A DNA stretch of 46,485 nucleotides. Source: an uncultured Alphaproteobacteria bacterium (GTDB lineage Bacteria; Pseudomonadota; Alphaproteobacteria; Sneathiellales; Sneathiellaceae). The position numbers and the translations under genes were made by a program. Position 1 is the stretch's first letter; every line of letters begins with the position of its first letter. Positions 1 through 8,511 of the stretch are shown here, one piece after another. Under the pieces are notes generated by a model that worked only from the letters and a program-made list of their open reading frames with translations, searched no databases and was not told the DNA's origin. The stretch spans positions 1 to 46,485 of the forward strand of contig CAJXWA010000008.1 of assembly GCA_913062525.1 (NCBI GenBank). The letters run 5' to 3'.

Positions 1-1717
1 ATTTTGTTTGCCCTTTTTTGAGCACACCGACTTTTCCTATGATCGATTTTCTATTTTCTAGGACAAGCCGGACAGTAGTGGCCGATGCATTTGCCTGACC
101 AATATTAGCGACCTTTATCTTCCAGCTCCCCTTCCCATCATGGGATGCAGATTTGACCACCAGATCAGGCAACACAAGTCTTGCTACCTTTGCAGTGGTT
201 GCACGGGTTACAGCTTTTTTTGATGTGGGCGTCGCTGTCCGTGAAGTTTTTGGTATTGCCGCTGAGGGAGTGCCACTTTTAGACGTAACCGACGAGCCGT
301 AGGTGTTCCTTTTTCCCTTCGGAGAAGCAGCGGTATTTGATTGTACACTGGCGAACTCCATCGTGCATCCAATATTCAGAGGCGAAAATGCCATTGCGGG
401 CTGAATTGGCGCCATTTCAGAATTGTACAATATTAATTTGCCAAAAATTGTTTTTGACGTTGGGCCAGTCGCGGTGTTGGACGCATAGGTAGCACTTTCA
501 GATCCTTGCGATGACCAGTCCAAATCAACAGCATGGATAACCGGCCAGTTGCCGTTAGCCCCTATATTGAGCTCTTGAGCGCCAGAATATTTATTCTGCC
601 CATCAATTTTTACCTGTAATGATGCATTTCCGGAGAAAGGGCTACCATTTGTCGAAACAACGCCATAAACGATGGCCTTAGTTGGGCAATAACGCTTGTC
701 GGGCATCACAACATAGTTTTCCAATTTTACGTAATCAACCTTGATGGAAGGTGGGTTTTCAACTTTAAATTTGGTCGGAGCAGGCCGTGCGCAATTCAAT
801 TCGTAATTCCAAGGTGCGGAACTAAATTCATGGCTGTCACCGACAATTTTTACCCATCCACTGACGGGCCCGTCAGCGTTATAGGGCGCACCATATTCAT
901 GAGAGAACGCGCCAGTACCAAGTGCGTTGGCGGTTGCCGCATACGTGTTGCTTTTGACACCATTGTCATCTTCGTAATGGAATTCAATTTCCATGCCCGG
1001 CTCAGACGCCTTGAAAGTGCCATTCAAAGTCATTCTGCAATAACCGTTGGGAAGCGATACCTCCTGCATGGAAAGCCATGAACCCAGCACAACAGGTTCC
1101 GCAGGAGCAAGGTCCGGCGCAGCATTGACCTGTGGTCCTGCCGATTTTCCGCAGGTAACATTGATTTTCGCTAGTTCATTCCAGCTTTCCGGCGGATAAT
1201 CAGCCTGGGTCAGCCCATTCCCGTAAATCGAATAATGGCTATGCATATCAAAACCGATTTGAATGACCCTGTTTATATTGAAAATTGCCGAATTTTTTAC
1301 ACCCGATTGCCTCAATTGTTCCGCCATGTCGTTACATCTATTTTTGGCATAAGTGGTAAATGTAAGACCTGGAAGGCTAAGAGGGACCGTCAGATTCACC
1401 GAAGCAATGTTTTGCAGCCAAGTATATTGTTTCGAAACTTCAGATTCCGGGTGATCCACCCAAAGGCTCTCTTCCGTTCGCATGGACAAAGAAACTTTCC
1501 AATTTTTTATCCTGCTGGATTCATCGGGAAAATGTACCAGGGTATCTACATTGAGTGTTCCAAATCCAATTACCTCATATTCGCTGCCATTGCTCTTAAT
1601 GACGCTGGAATTTGGATGAATAGTCGTAACATGTGTGTGGTGGGCCTGTACCGACTGCGAAGACAATAACACGATACTCAGCAGGCAAGCTGCGCTTGTG
1701 ATAATGTTGGTATTCAT
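1..1717 (-). CDS. Secreted protein with C-terminal CARDB-like domain (partial, runs off left edge)
   Basis: Reading from the ATG at 1717, the frame stays open for 572 codons to the left edge, so the stop codon lies outside the window. The start has a good ribosome site (AAGGAG, 5 nt before ATG). The first 25 residues are a classic signal peptide: short polar start, hydrophobic run ACLLSIVLLSS, and a VQA cleavage site. The body is beta-rich with scattered cysteines. It then passes through a low-complexity Ser/Thr/Lys/Ala linker (about residues 470-510) into a segment starting LPDLVV. That segment resembles the CARDB adhesion-type beta-sandwich found in bacterial cell-surface proteins. I infer an exported, possibly surface-associated protein and do not recognise a precise family for the N-terminal 450 residues. 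Confidence 0.75.
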   Translation of the reverse strand, partial: MNTNIITSAACLLSIVLLSSQSVQAHHTHVTTIHPNSSVIKSNGSEYEVIGFGTLNVDTLVHFPDESSRIKNWKVSLSMRTEESLWVDHPESEVSKQYTWLQNIASVNLTVPLSLPGLTFTTYAKNRCNDMAEQLRQSGVKNSAIFNINRVIQIGFDMHSHYSIYGNGLTQADYPPESWNELAKINVTCGKSAGPQVNAAPDLAPAEPVVLGSWLSMQEVSLPNGYCRMTLNGTFKASEPGMEIEFHYEDDNGVKSNTYAATANALGTGAFSHEYGAPYNADGPVSGWVKIVGDSHEFSSAPWNYELNCARPAPTKFKVENPPSIKVDYVKLENYVVMPDKRYCPTKAIVYGVVSTNGSPFSGNASLQVKIDGQNKYSGAQELNIGANGNWPVIHAVDLDWSSQGSESATYASNTATGPTSKTIFGKLILYNSEMAPIQPAMAFSPLNIGCTMEFASVQSNTAASPKGKRNTYGSSVTSKSGTPSAAIPKTSRTATPTSKKAVTRATTAKVARLVLPDLVVKSASHDGKGSWKIKVANIGQANASATTVRLVLENRKSIIGKVGVLKKGQTK

Positions 1718-2016
1718 GTCGATCTCCTTGTTTTGCTATCCATCGAAATTGATGTTTCAATAGATGTAAGTCGGGCGAACAGGGATATGAGTTCAAAAAA
1801 CTCCGTGCAGCACAAAATTCAAGAACTTGATGTGACTGTTACGCGGCGATAAATCTGAAGGGTTCAGGTAATACTCTTATTATTAGAGTGATAGAATATA
1901 CTTGTTTCGAACACATCATCAATGTCTAAATGGAAACAGAATTGTTAGGCGAAAGTGGCCTGAGCCAGAGATGAAGATTTGTTAGGTGACCGTGTGATCC
2001 CACTTGGTGAGTTCCG
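1718..2016. other. Intergenic region without a gene
   Basis: About 300 bases between the secreted protein and the SnoaL gene, both on the minus strand. I see no reading frame with coding character. It should hold the promoter of the secreted protein gene. A small inverted repeat (ACTCT, 7-nt spacer, AGAGT) lies at 1870-1886; it could be an operator, but nothing else supports that. Confidence 0.5.
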
Positions 2017-2382
2017 TCATTTCATCTCGGCCAAGAGCCCAAAAAATCCGATTACCTTGACAATCTTTCCAGCATCATTGACTTCGGTTACGTCGAAACC
2101 TGACATCACTAAGGCCCCATTCAAATGGACAGTCCAGTGATAACGACAGTGATTATTCTGTTTATCAACGTCGCTCGCTCGTGAGTAGACGGCACCGGGT
2201 ATCTTCTTCTTTACGGCATAAACCATATCAATAAAGGCGTCTCGTCCCATGATATTATGATTGGGATCAACAAAGTGAACATTGTGTTCTAGTGCGGCCT
2301 CTGTAAGCGTCCGGACTTCGCTTTCTTCAGGAGTATTCCAAGTCTCTAGCATTTTATTTAGGTTCTCAAGATACGGTTCCAT
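2017..2382 (-). CDS. SnoaL-like / NTF2-fold protein
   Basis: 121 residues, the normal size of a single SnoaL-like cone-shaped NTF2 domain. The pattern fits that fold: an N-terminal helix, the HNVHFVDPNHNIMGRDAF segment, and strands SRASDVDKQNNHCRYHWTVHLNG and GFDVTEVNDAGKIVKVIGFFG. The family includes polyketide cyclases, ketosteroid-isomerase-like enzymes and many small-molecule binding proteins, so no reaction can be assigned. It lies 74 bp downstream of a second, double-domain SnoaL gene and a Crp-type regulator on the same strand, probably one transcription unit. Confidence 0.8.
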   Translation of the reverse strand: MEPYLENLNKMLETWNTPEESEVRTLTEAALEHNVHFVDPNHNIMGRDAFIDMVYAVKKKIPGAVYSRASDVDKQNNHCRYHWTVHLNGALVMSGFDVTEVNDAGKIVKVIGFFGLLAEMK

Positions 2383-2456
2383 AATTACCTCAGGCTTTAT
2401 TTGTATGTAGGTGGTTGATAGAAACTGCCATCCCGTCGTGGGCCGTTTAAGCCCTC

Positions 2457-3215
2457 TCAGAATTTTCCGTTATCGTTTTTCCACTCGCTTCGAGGGGCAA
2501 TCTTTTCGGTTGTGTCCCAATGCTCAACCACTTTCCCATTTTCAATTCGAAAGAGATCGTAGAATGCAGAATGCACTCCGCTTGCGTAACCCTCACACAC
2601 GCTCAGGACAAAGTTCCCTTCGGCTAGGACACGATGGACATGGCGATAGTCTATACGCCTGCAGGTCCCCTCTTTGCCGTCTAGGTAAGATTGCAGCTCT
2701 GCCACGTCATCCGTCAATTTTGGATTGTGCTCACTATAAATTTCCACGTCAATGAATTGTGTTAGTTGATGGAGTTGCTTGTCAATCATCACACTCTCAA
2801 TGAAAGAACGTACCAAAGATCGATTATTTTCAGTGGACTCAAGGTCAACAGCCTCGGTTGGACCATCGGTCATACTGTGGGCTGATGAGTTGGGTCCCAG
2901 TCTTTCTTGAATATTATCCCAATGCTCCACCGCCTGACCGTCTTCAAACCTGAAAACCTCAAAACCGATTTTCCGGCTCGCAAAGTCATATTCAGTATGC
3001 CCAAACACGAATTCAGCATCCTCGAAGGCGCGAACAATATTCACGCGAGGCATGGTCTTGGAGAGGCGTTTAAAAAGTGACGCCAAGCCTTCACTACCTT
3101 CTTGAGTTTGTGGATTGTGTTGGATGTAGCGGGCCTCATTAACTACAGCGATCGGTCCGGGCTCGCCCGTCTCAATACTTTTCAATAATGCCCTAATTTG
3201 GTCTTTCTTGGTCAT
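2457..3215 (-). CDS. Tandem SnoaL-like protein with two NTF2-fold domains
   Basis: From the ATG at 3215 the protein has 252 residues; this start has AAGGA 8 nt upstream. A TTG 9 codons earlier keeps the frame open but lacks a clear ribosome site. The protein is two SnoaL-like domains in a row. Each carries a (Q/E)HNP motif (IQHNPQ, SEHNPK) after its first helices and a VEHWD motif near its end (AVEHWDNIQ, VVEHWDTTE). The second domain ends close to the C-terminus. This internal duplication suggests a pseudo-dimer of an enzyme class that normally dimerises. Substrate unknown; the neighbouring catabolic operon makes a role in handling a cyclic ketone or lactone plausible, but this is inference. 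Confidence 0.8.
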   Translation of the reverse strand: MTKKDQIRALLKSIETGEPGPIAVVNEARYIQHNPQTQEGSEGLASLFKRLSKTMPRVNIVRAFEDAEFVFGHTEYDFASRKIGFEVFRFEDGQAVEHWDNIQERLGPNSSAHSMTDGPTEAVDLESTENNRSLVRSFIESVMIDKQLHQLTQFIDVEIYSEHNPKLTDDVAELQSYLDGKEGTCRRIDYRHVHRVLAEGNFVLSVCEGYASGVHSAFYDLFRIENGKVVEHWDTTEKIAPRSEWKNDNGKF

Positions 3216-3249
3216 CTGTTTGATCCTTGCATCCGGGTCCAACGAAAAG

Positions 3250-3798
3250 CTAATTACGCCGCCTCTTTGCTATTTCCCTATATAAAGCTTCTGGGCTTAC
3301 CCCTATTTGGTCTGCAATGCCCTTCCACGCCCCTTTTGGTGGGAGTTCAGTACCGTTCCATACGAGCCAACCATCCAGCCGCTCAGACACTGTTTTACGG
3401 GACAAAATTTCTACTTGACTACGGGCTGTCTGAACTTCTCTTGCTAGGCGTGCAGCCCAAGAGTTGAATAAGTTTTTGTCTTGCTGAAGAAGCGTTAGAA
3501 AAATGCTCTTTGGAAGCTGAAAAACCCTTGATGGGAATTTGGCCACAGCGTCACAATGATAGAACTCTGAATATATGGATGCCTCCGCTAGTACGGACTG
3601 GCTAACAGCGCGCTGCAGAACGATCGATGTACCATCTCGTTGGTAGCGAACCAGCTCTATCATTCCGTCAAGGACAATATGGATTGCGTCTACGCTATCA
3701 CCTTCGTGAAACAGGTAGCTTCCCTGATCAATCAATTGGCGCTTGCCAGATTTGGCGACAAGTTGTTCCACAAAATTTTCATTCATGATTTCTATCAT
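3250..3798 (-). CDS. Crp/Fnr-family transcriptional regulator
   Basis: 182 residues. The N-terminal part is a cyclic-nucleotide-binding beta-barrel (SYLFHEGDSVDAIHIVLDGMIELVRY..GTSIVLQ, about residues 27-70), followed by a long dimerisation helix (about 100-130). A compact helix-turn-helix lies near the end (WKGIADQIGVSPEALYREIAKRR). It is shorter than E. coli Crp and lacks the beta-wing and the FGE-type cAMP contact motif, so its effector is unknown. Another ATG lies four codons in. It is the promoter-proximal gene of the unit with the two SnoaL genes and diverges from the Spy-like gene, with 61 bp between the two starts, so it may control both. Confidence 0.85.
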   Translation of the reverse strand: MIEIMNENFVEQLVAKSGKRQLIDQGSYLFHEGDSVDAIHIVLDGMIELVRYQRDGTSIVLQRAVSQSVLAEASIYSEFYHCDAVAKFPSRVFQLPKSIFLTLLQQDKNLFNSWAARLAREVQTARSQVEILSRKTVSERLDGWLVWNGTELPPKGAWKGIADQIGVSPEALYREIAKRRRN

Positions 3799-3859
3799 GT
3801 CACTTTATGAAGACTGGTGGCAAGTTGTAAAGAGTAGCCCCATATTGATAGGAACCGGA

Positions 3860-4450
3860 ATGAAATTTGTTGTCTGCATGTTGTCGATTTTGTTGCTCGC
3901 GGTCACTGCCCAAGCAAGCCAGACCAAACACGATCAAACCTCGAAATACTCTGGGCAGGAAAAACGTAGCATCAAAAGCCTCTCCCCGGATGATATTTCA
4001 GAATTGAGGAAAGGCGGCGGGTGGGGATTGGCAAAAGCTGCTGAACTTAATGGAATGCCCGGTCCCGTCCATTTGCTGGAACTGAGAGCAAAAATCAACC
4101 TTACCGAGGATCAGGTTTTGGCAATTGAGAAGATCTACAAAACAATGAAATTAAAGGCAATTAAACAGGGAAAGCGACTTATTGCACTTGAACAGGAGCT
4201 TGAGCTCCTTTTTCGGAGCGGATCAGTTAAGCCAGAAGTGCTCCGATCCTTGTTGAGCAAAATTTCTAAAACAAGGATGGAGCTTCGGTTTACCCACTTA
4301 GCCGCCCATCTTAAATCGCCTGAGATCTTGTCGAAAGAGCAGATTACAACTTACAACGAAATACGAGGCTATTCCAATCCAGACCCATGCCGCACTATTC
4401 CAGAAGGCCATGACAAAGCAATGTGGCTTAAACACAATGGCTGTAACTGA
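3860..4450 (+). CDS. Spy/CpxP-like periplasmic protein
   Basis: Start chosen at the ATG at 3860, with AGGA 7 nt upstream; it gives a signal peptide MKFVVCMLSILLLAVTAQAS cleaved after AQA. The mature protein is helical and has two LTxxQ-type motifs (LTEDQVLAIEKIY and LSKEQITTYNEI), the hallmark of the Spy/CpxP/CnrR fold used for periplasmic chaperoning and envelope or metal stress sensing. In between is a charged amphipathic helix (LKAIKQGKRLIALEQELELLF). It has about 196 residues, typical for the family. It diverges from the Crp-type regulator, which is the obvious candidate to control it. A role in envelope stress is inferred from the family only. Confidence 0.7.
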   Translation: MKFVVCMLSILLLAVTAQASQTKHDQTSKYSGQEKRSIKSLSPDDISELRKGGGWGLAKAAELNGMPGPVHLLELRAKINLTEDQVLAIEKIYKTMKLKAIKQGKRLIALEQELELLFRSGSVKPEVLRSLLSKISKTRMELRFTHLAAHLKSPEILSKEQITTYNEIRGYSNPDPCRTIPEGHDKAMWLKHNGCN

Positions 4451-4485
4451 TCCCAATTTGAGGCTTTTAAACCCAAATCAGGATC
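4449..4485. terminator. Imperfect hairpin between convergent genes
   Basis: A long imperfect inverted repeat (GATCCCAATTTGAGG ... CCCAAATCAGGATC) sits between the convergent Spy-like and enoyl-CoA hydratase genes. Twelve-base arms pair with two mismatches. No run of T follows on either strand, so a standard intrinsic terminator is not proven. Confidence 0.4.
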
Positions 4486-4511
4486 TGTTAAATTGTCCCA
4501 GCGCCCGCCTT

Positions 4512-5315
4512 CTATTTTCCAACGTAGACGGGTTTTCTTTTTTCCATGAACGCGCGTGGGCCTTCTCTTGCATCTTGCGTTTTGAAAACGGGGTTTGAAA
4601 ACTGAATTTCCATACGTAGCGCTTCTTTTTCTTCGACGCCAACGCATGCCCGGGCTGATGCACGAATAGCCTTCACAGCGATGGGGCCATTGGCCGCGAT
4701 TTTTTCCGCAATCTCCATCGCTTTTTGCAAGACCTGATCCGCAGGGACAACGTGGTTCAAGAACCCAAGGCCCAGCGCCTCTTCAGATTTGATGAGGTCT
4801 CCAGTGAGCAGTAGTTCCATAGCCTTTGCATAGGGTATCTGATTGGGGAGCCTTACAGTGGATCCGCCGCCGGGAAATATTGCCCATTTCACTTCCTGAA
4901 CACCAAACTTTAAATCTGGCCCCGCCACGCGAATATCCGTGCCTTGAAGAATTTCCAGTCCGCCCGCTATGGCATGCCCTTGTACTGCAGCAATAACAGG
5001 CTTTTCAGTATCAAAATCCCGAAGGAGGGATTTAAACACTAGGCTTCGATCGTCGAAAACCTTCTGGTCCCACTCATCCTTTGGCTCTTTTGCTCCCGAA
5101 ATTATTGGGATCAATGTTCCAAGATCAGCCCCAGCGCAAAAAGTTGTCCCCGTCCCGGTTAGAACAATAACCCGCACATCATCATCATCGCGCGCATCTA
5201 CAAACGCGGCAGCAAGGCGCACCACCATTTCAGGATTAAGCGCATTACGCGCCTCTGGCCGATTAAGCGTCACCAATGCAATATGATTTTTGACTTCATA
5301 GTTTAAAATAGCCAT
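4512..5315 (-). CDS. Enoyl-CoA hydratase/isomerase (crotonase) family protein
   Basis: 267 residues, full crotonase length. The oxyanion-hole segments are visible: CAGADL (60-65) and AGGLE (117-121). Both acid residues used by classical hydratases appear to be present, Glu121 in AGGLE and Glu141 in VQEVKWAIFPGGG. The C-terminal REGPRAFMEKRKP is typical of the family. It adds water to, or isomerises, an enoyl-CoA in beta-oxidation-like pathways in the cytoplasm. It is the last gene of the monooxygenase operon, 12 bp after the thiolase-like gene, with a purine-rich GAGAGAGA ribosome site. The exact acyl chain cannot be read from sequence. Confidence 0.9.
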   Translation of the reverse strand: MAILNYEVKNHIALVTLNRPEARNALNPEMVVRLAAAFVDARDDDDVRVIVLTGTGTTFCAGADLGTLIPIISGAKEPKDEWDQKVFDDRSLVFKSLLRDFDTEKPVIAAVQGHAIAGGLEILQGTDIRVAGPDLKFGVQEVKWAIFPGGGSTVRLPNQIPYAKAMELLLTGDLIKSEEALGLGFLNHVVPADQVLQKAMEIAEKIAANGPIAVKAIRASARACVGVEEKEALRMEIQFSNPVFKTQDAREGPRAFMEKRKPVYVGK

Positions 5316-5327
5316 TTGATCTCTCTC

Positions 5328-6860
5328 TCAATCCGGAATGAACCGGTTTATAGTTTCATCTTTTGTGACATATCCTGCGGCACCAATATAGTCTTCGGTC
5401 ATCATCTTATTGGCCAAATTCAAATCGGCCGGTGTGTTTGCTATAAACCGCGGAGCCATTGGATCGCTGCCATCCCCAAGCCGCCCAATGACAATACCAA
5501 GATTTGGGACCCCATCTCGCCCAGATGCCACCGTATAGGTTTCTATTATGGCGGGACCCTCCGGATCTTCAGTAAATTCAGGTGCTTGCAAGGCATCTAT
5601 GATTTCTTGGTCTACTGCTGGGTTCGTTCTGACCCAAGGTACGTCATCCGTCGCTTGCGCTGGGGCATCTGTTGAGTATATGCCCATTGAATGTTCACTT
5701 AAATATCCACCATTAGCGGTTACAAGCCCATACTCGCCCCGCTCTGATCTGAGTTTTTGAGCCATTTCAACAATGGCATTCATCACGTAGCTTCCTGCAC
5801 CTCCAAAATAAGGGAGCCCGCCAGTAACTGTCAGATCTCGATCATCTTCACGAGAAATTCCAAGCTCATCTCGAGCTATTTCCACGGCGACAGGGAAACA
5901 GGAGTAGATATCTATATGCTTCATGTCGTCCACGGATTTTCCAGCCATGGAAAATGCTCTCTGTCCTACGCGCTCAATCGCCGGAGACGAATGATAGTTT
6001 ACCCGCTCATGAACGTACCATTTTTCGTTTGCATCTGCGCACCCATGCAGGAAAACCCAGTTCTCTTCTGGAACACTCATTTCCCTTGCAGCCCCGACTG
6101 AGGTTAGGAGGAGAGCGGCCGACTGATTAACTTGATTCATTGCATTCATGTATTTTGTGTACGGCCAGCCGACTAAACGGTTTTTGTCGCTTACGTGAGC
6201 AATCTCCTCCGGGCTTCGTTTAATGGGAAACCATGCGAAGTCATTTTCAGAAGCCACTTCACTAAACCGCGAAAACAACGTGCCAATTTCTAATTGATGT
6301 TCATCAATCGAATTCCCGTAGTTGGCCCGCAGCGCGTTTTCAAACAAGGGATACACATTACGTGCGGGCCATATGCCGTGTGCTTTTTCATGTTCTGTCG
6401 CCATGGGGATATCATCGACGATCTGGTTTGCTTTTGCTGGGGCAGGCTCATTCCAGTCTGGCTTTACCCCAGATTTAAGTAACCGTCGTCCTGTATCCAT
6501 CGCTTCTGCGCCTGCGAATAGAGCAAATTTGATCTTCCCATTGGCAATTTCCTCAGAATATTTATTCATTAGAAACTGAGGCATATTACCGCCGATCGGT
6601 GTCTCATAAAGGAAGGCCTTTTCAACACCTAACCGCTGCTCCAAGCTATGGGCTGGATTTTTGGTGAAAGGGATAAGGCTTTTAACAACGGCAATGACAT
6701 CCAGATTTTCCAGCGCACTATTGCTAATTCCAGCGTCTAGCGTAGCCGCATGAACCGCTTGCTCCATTAGATCGAGGGGCGACGCTGCACGTTTTAAATC
6801 AACCCCGCGCTCAGTTGCCTGCCCAACACCAATCAAGACCGGCATTCTATTATGTACCAT
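5328..6860 (-). CDS. Thiolase-like protein (TLP1/SCP-x-like), atypical active site
   Basis: Start set at the ATG at 6860 (GGAGGGAG 6 nt upstream), which overlaps the synthetase stop by 11 bp; 510 residues. The N-terminal 380 residues follow a thiolase fold (PVLIGVGQATER, ALFAGAEAMDTGRR). The last ~110 residues form an extra domain like that of mycobacterial thiolase-like protein 1 (SGRDGVPNLGIVIGRLGDG). Catalytic thiolase residues are missing by my alignment. The nucleophilic Cys region reads IGGNMPQF, the GHP histidine motif reads YFGGAGSY, and the NEAF region reads YSCFP. It may catalyse a different C-C or CoA chemistry, or only bind acyl-CoA. Confidence 0.8.
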   Translation of the reverse strand: MVHNRMPVLIGVGQATERGVDLKRAASPLDLMEQAVHAATLDAGISNSALENLDVIAVVKSLIPFTKNPAHSLEQRLGVEKAFLYETPIGGNMPQFLMNKYSEEIANGKIKFALFAGAEAMDTGRRLLKSGVKPDWNEPAPAKANQIVDDIPMATEHEKAHGIWPARNVYPLFENALRANYGNSIDEHQLEIGTLFSRFSEVASENDFAWFPIKRSPEEIAHVSDKNRLVGWPYTKYMNAMNQVNQSAALLLTSVGAAREMSVPEENWVFLHGCADANEKWYVHERVNYHSSPAIERVGQRAFSMAGKSVDDMKHIDIYSCFPVAVEIARDELGISREDDRDLTVTGGLPYFGGAGSYVMNAIVEMAQKLRSERGEYGLVTANGGYLSEHSMGIYSTDAPAQATDDVPWVRTNPAVDQEIIDALQAPEFTEDPEGPAIIETYTVASGRDGVPNLGIVIGRLGDGSDPMAPRFIANTPADLNLANKMMTEDYIGAAGYVTKDETINRFIPD

Positions 6861-8511
6861 AACCAACTCCCTCCACTGTTTGCTCGGCAATTGACTTAGC
6901 CCACCTGTAGTCTGCTTTCCCGTTTTGGCCTCGTTTCACCTCCTCAACAAAAACAAAGGCTTTGGGCAATTTGTACCGCGCAATATATTTACTTGCACAA
7001 GATTTCAGTTCATCTGACAGATCTGTATTTCCATGAGTTAACTGAACAACAGCAACAACTTCATTTCCAAAGCGCTCACTTGGACGAGAGCTTACAATCA
7101 CATCGACAACATCATCATGGTGTTTGAGGGCTTGCTCAACTTCCTCTGCATAGATTTTCTCTCCGCCAGAATTAATGGTCACTGAATCCCGGCCTAAAAA
7201 TTCTATATTCCCATCAGTATCAATTTGCACACGGTCTCCCGGTATTGAATACCGTTCACCGTCAATCACGGGGAATGTTTCTTGGGATTTTGGGGGGTCG
7301 TTAAGGTACCCAAGGGGAATGCGACCCTTTACGGCAAACCAGCCATTATCTTTGTCCTCTGGCTTTGCTAGGGCCGTTTTGTCAGCATTTAACGCCACGC
7401 CCCCACCAGAGAGTGTAAATTTCGCATCTGTTTCTTTATCAGAGCCTTTAGAAAAATTATGCCCCCGTGGCCCCGTCTCGGTTGAGCCAAATGCATCAAT
7501 AATCGTTACCTTCGGGTATTTAGCGAGAATTTTGTCTTTCACGGGCTTGGAGAATACTGCGCCGCTACTGACTATAAGTCTTAACGACGAAAGATCATAT
7601 TCATGGGCATACATCTCCTTCATGATCGGTAAGGCGAATGCGTCACCCACTACAGCCAAAGTCCTTACCTGCTCTCTCTCAGCTACGCGTAACAACTCCG
7701 CAGCATCCAAGTGTTCGACATTGTCCTGTATCACCACGGTATTTCCGTTATGCCACGCCACGAAGGAGACTAACTGTCCCGTACCATGCATGTAAGGTGG
7801 TGCCGATAATGCAGAGGATCCGCGAGATTGCATGACTTGGTTGAGGATTAAATCCATGTCCAAAATCGGGACATCGTTTTTATCTTTCATTCCCAACATA
7901 GAGACCAAAAAATCACCTTGCCGCCAAAGAACACCCTTTGGCATTCCCGTCGTACCGCCGGTGTAGATCATATATAGATCATCCGGTGATAGGGTTACGT
8001 TTGGTTTGGATGCAGATGCACTTGCAAGTGCACTTTCATATTCTATTGCGCCTGAGAGTAACGGGGCGTTCGAGCCATCCTCAACTTGAATAAGCACACT
8101 AAGGTTATTTAGTTGGTTCGAAATTGCCGCAACTTTATCGGCAAAACATCCGTGGTAAATGATGACCTTTACATCAGCATCTTTCATGACATGAAGGAGT
8201 TCTTCCTCCACATACCGGTAATTGATATTTACAGGAACAGATCGAGATTTAAGGGTTCCCATCAAGCATTCCGGATATTCGTTCCCGTTATACATATACA
8301 GGGCCACGTGATCCTGCCCGGATTCCCAATTTTCGAGTTCAGACCGTTCTCTGTGAAGCGTTACGCCATGGGACAACAGAAAATTAGCAAGACGCCGTGA
8401 ACGCTCGTTCAATTCAGCATATGAAAAACGTCGATCTCTGAACACGAGTGCTTCTCGGTCTGGAATGGCGGCAGCGATAGCTTCATTTAACTCAGCTATA
8501 TTGATACTCAT
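6850..8511 (-). CDS. AMP-forming acyl-CoA synthetase
   Basis: 553 residues of the ANL superfamily. Visible motifs are the phosphate loop YTGGTTGMPKG, the adenine motif FGSTETG, the hinge region GRDSVTINSGGEKIYAEEVE, and the C-terminal catalytic lysine in NGKADYRWA. It activates a carboxylic acid with ATP and CoA to the acyl-CoA. Its ATG overlaps the stop of the monooxygenase gene (ATGA), and its own stop overlaps the thiolase-like start, so translation is coupled on both sides. The natural substrate is probably the acid released after Baeyer-Villiger oxidation and hydrolysis, which is inference from gene order. Confidence 0.92.
   Translation of the reverse strand: MSINIAELNEAIAAAIPDREALVFRDRRFSYAELNERSRRLANFLLSHGVTLHRERSELENWESGQDHVALYMYNGNEYPECLMGTLKSRSVPVNINYRYVEEELLHVMKDADVKVIIYHGCFADKVAAISNQLNNLSVLIQVEDGSNAPLLSGAIEYESALASASASKPNVTLSPDDLYMIYTGGTTGMPKGVLWRQGDFLVSMLGMKDKNDVPILDMDLILNQVMQSRGSSALSAPPYMHGTGQLVSFVAWHNGNTVVIQDNVEHLDAAELLRVAEREQVRTLAVVGDAFALPIMKEMYAHEYDLSSLRLIVSSGAVFSKPVKDKILAKYPKVTIIDAFGSTETGPRGHNFSKGSDKETDAKFTLSGGGVALNADKTALAKPEDKDNGWFAVKGRIPLGYLNDPPKSQETFPVIDGERYSIPGDRVQIDTDGNIEFLGRDSVTINSGGEKIYAEEVEQALKHHDDVVDVIVSSRPSERFGNEVVAVVQLTHGNTDLSDELKSCASKYIARYKLPKAFVFVEEVKRGQNGKADYRWAKSIAEQTVEGVGYGT

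Noticed and set aside
1235-1669. Plus-strand 144-codon open frame at the left end
   Set aside because: It overlaps the minus-strand secreted protein, which has a signal peptide, ribosome site and far longer frame.
7175-7795. Plus-strand open frame of 206 codons
   Set aside because: It lies wholly inside the acyl-CoA synthetase on the other strand, whose motifs are intact; the frame has no domain pattern or ribosome site.
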